A DNA stretch of 34,383 bases from an uncultured Lachnospiraceae bacterium (GTDB lineage: Bacteria; Bacillota; Clostridia; Lachnospirales; Lachnospiraceae), in assembly GCA_947179245.1 (NCBI GenBank), contig CAMXBD010000021.1, positions 1-34,383 on the forward strand. The letters are read 5' to 3'. Within the stretch, counting starts at the first letter, position 1. Each line of letters opens with the position of its first letter. Below the pieces are notes generated by a model. That model was not told where the DNA came from and did no database searches. It saw nothing but the letters and a program-made list of their open reading frames with translations. Shown one piece after another: positions 33,027-34,383 of this stretch. A program made the position numbers and the translations under genes.

Positions 33027-33060
33027 AAAGAAAAAGGGAGAGAAATAAATTTCTCTCCCT
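33027..33060 (-). terminator. Terminator-like hairpin between the binding-protein and ATPase genes
   Basis: GGGAGAGAAA and TTTCTCTCCC form a perfect 10-bp stem with a 4-nt loop (33036-33059), followed on the minus strand by TTTTTCTTT. It lies 35 bases after the binding-protein stop. Such an element usually lets most transcripts stop, so the binding protein is made in excess over the membrane subunits. Confidence 0.85.
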
Positions 33061-33094
33061 ATTCTATTCTTATTATTCGGTTCAGATATAACTC

Positions 33095-34210
33095 TTAGTA
33101 TGCACGACCGTCAAGTACTTCCTGAGTCATTGTTACTGCGTACTGAGATGTGATACCGGGTGCTACGAAAGCCTGATCTGTAACGACCGTCTGAGCATCA
33201 ACTGCTTCACCAGCCTGTAATTTCTGGATAACTTCTGCTGCGAACTCAGCCTGCAGAGGGTTACACTCTACGTTACAGTTGATCTTGCCATCCAATGTGT
33301 ACTGTAAGCCATCATGTGTAGCATCGAAGGAGATGATGATTACATCGCCGTCAACACCATATGTGATACCTGCTGCATCCATTGCATCCATTGCGCCGTA
33401 TGCTTCGTTATCGTTCTGGCAGACTACTACGTTGAAATCGCTGTAGGATTTAATGAAGGACTCCATAACTTCCTGTCCACCTGCCTGTGTGAAATCACCA
33501 GACTGAGAATCAAGGATTTCCCACTCGCTGTGCTGTGCTGCGATATTGTTGAAACCTTCTGTACGTCCAAGTGTTGCGGATGCACCAACGGAACCTTCGA
33601 TTACAAGAATCTTAGCTTCAGCGCCGTCTAAGTACTCACCTAACCAGTTACCTGCCATCTCACCTTCTGCAACCATGTCACAGCCGATCTGTGTTGTGTA
33701 TAAAGAAGGGTCAGCGTCTACGGAACGGTCAACGATCAGTACCGGAATACCAGCATCCTGTGCTTCCTGAAGAACTGTATCCCAACCTGCTGTCTCGATC
33801 GGAGCGATGCAGATGTAATCCATTTCCTGCTGGATGAAGTTACGAACTGCTTCCAACTGAACTGCATTGTCATTATCAGCGTCTACGAAAGATAACTCAT
33901 AGCCGTTAGCCTCTGAGAAAGCGTCCTGATAGTTCTGTGTGTTAGCTGCACGCCAGTCAGACTCATGACCTACCTGTGCGAAACCAACGCTGATTGTATC
34001 GCCGCTTGCTGCGGGTGCCTCTGTCTCTGCCGCATCATCTGCTTCAGGTGCCTCTTCTTCTGCTTCAGGTGCCGGAGCTTCCTCTTCTTCTGCCGGTGTC
34101 TCTGCTGCAGGTGCGGATGTCTCTGCCGGAGCTGCGTCACCACCGCCGCATCCTACAAGACTTGCCATTACCATTGTGCCTGCGAGTAAAACTGCTAATT
34201 TCTTTTTCAT
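33095..34210 (-). CDS. ytfQ: Sugar-binding lipoprotein of a CUT2 ABC transporter (YtfQ-like), likely L-arabinose
   Basis: The extracellular receptor of the importer. The 371-residue protein begins with a lipoprotein signal peptide (LVGCGGG, lipid-linked Cys near 21) and an unusually acidic Ala/Glu/Pro-rich linker at about 25-70. The binding domain follows the periplasmic-binding-protein-like fold and is close to E. coli YtfQ: VGFAQVGHESDWRAA, the IAPIETAGWDTVLQEA region, IPVLIVDRSVDADPSLYTT and SQSGDFTQAGGQEVMESFI. YtfQ binds furanose sugars; the neighbouring ara genes suggest arabinofuranose here. A strong AGGAGGAGG site precedes the ATG. Confidence 0.93.
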   Translation of the reverse strand: MKKKLAVLLAGTMVMASLVGCGGGDAAPAETSAPAAETPAEEEEAPAPEAEEEAPEADDAAETEAPAASGDTISVGFAQVGHESDWRAANTQNYQDAFSEANGYELSFVDADNDNAVQLEAVRNFIQQEMDYICIAPIETAGWDTVLQEAQDAGIPVLIVDRSVDADPSLYTTQIGCDMVAEGEMAGNWLGEYLDGAEAKILVIEGSVGASATLGRTEGFNNIAAQHSEWEILDSQSGDFTQAGGQEVMESFIKSYSDFNVVVCQNDNEAYGAMDAMDAAGITYGVDGDVIIISFDATHDGLQYTLDGKINCNVECNPLQAEFAAEVIQKLQAGEAVDAQTVVTDQAFVAPGITSQYAVTMTQEVLDGRAY

Positions 34211-34284
34211 TATTTAGTTCCTCCTCCTAATATAATGTATTAAGTTTGAAACGGAAACATTATTGTCTCCTCGTTTCTGAATAT

Positions 34285-34313
34285 ACTTTACCAAATCATT
34301 TGCATTCTCTCAA
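34285..34313 (-). promoter_or_regulatory. Candidate promoter of the sugar transporter operon
   Basis: On the minus strand -35 TTGAGA (34308-34313) and -10 TAAAGT (34285-34290) are 17 bp apart, giving a leader of about 70 bases. Within the leader, at 34246-34260, lies TTGAAACGGAAACAT. It matches the right half of a CcpA cre site but is one base short in the left half. Confidence 0.5.
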
Positions 34314-34344
34314 TACAAAATTTTTTTATTTTTCAATTTAGATG

Positions 34345-34361
34345 AGTTGTACAATACAAAT
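34345..34361. promoter_or_regulatory. AraR-like inverted repeat upstream of the transporter operon
   Basis: AGTTGTA-CAA-TACAAAT has 7-bp arms with one mismatch, and its half-site ATTTGTA equals the AraR half-site known from B. subtilis. The spacer is three bases instead of two. It lies about 30 bp upstream of the candidate -35 box. Its half-sites are also similar to those on the araA promoter (ACTTGTATA). Confidence 0.4.
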
Positions 34362-34383
34362 TATATGATATACTATCTATAAT

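Overview
The window reads as a chromosomal segment of a low-to-mid GC Clostridia, most likely Lachnospiraceae. This is inferred from gene content: a CUT2 sugar ABC transporter beside araA/araD and a split transketolase, a DUF624 protein, an intracellular-type GH9, a SEC-C methionine aminopeptidase, and strong AGGAGG-type ribosome binding sites. No rRNA, tRNA, CRISPR, prophage or insertion sequence was seen. Nearly all genes are on the minus strand; the exceptions are an XRE regulator and a MATE transporter.

Region 1 (1-261): the first 11 codons of a minus-strand gene lie behind a promoter whose 17-bp spacer is filled by a CsoR-like copper operator. Two minus-strand terminator hairpins separate it from the next gene.

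Region 2 (262-11873, transcribed right to left): a putative membrane coiled-coil protein and two paralogous secreted proteins of unknown function; then metG, an alpha/beta hydrolase, a small membrane-anchored protein, D-lactate dehydrogenase, a GNAT acetyltransferase, a two-HD-domain HD-GYP protein, a DUF624 membrane protein and a Cache-GGDEF diguanylate cyclase. A predicted c-di-GMP hydrolase and synthase are thus two genes apart.

Region 3 (12164-15546): map and a GH9 glycosidase without a signal peptide are co-directional. They diverge from an XRE-family regulator, across an intergenic region with a palindrome over the GH9 -35 box.

Region 4 (15614-20644): a BlaI/BlaR1-type repressor and membrane metalloprotease pair with a clear BlaI operator and a non-penicillin-binding sensor part. 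It diverges from a MATE efflux gene, which converges on an AAA/DUF4143 ATPase with 33-bp degenerate repeats upstream.

Region 5 (20854-34383): a coherent L-arabinose locus. A YtfQ-like binding lipoprotein, CUT2 ATPase and two permeases import the sugar. A methyl-accepting chemotaxis protein follows, then araA, a FGGY ribulokinase and araD, giving D-xylulose 5-phosphate. Split transketolase and ribulose-phosphate epimerase feed it into the pentose phosphate pathway. Terminators or hairpins after the binding protein, after the permeases and after the kinase suggest graded expression. An operator-like inverted repeat sits on the araA promoter. No AraR/LacI/GntR regulator is in the window.

The best candidates for something undescribed are the paralogous secreted pair with its coiled-coil partner (9067-11873), the BlaR1 with an unfamiliar sensor domain, the repeats upstream of the DUF4143 ATPase, and the tandem long hairpins between the kinase and araD.
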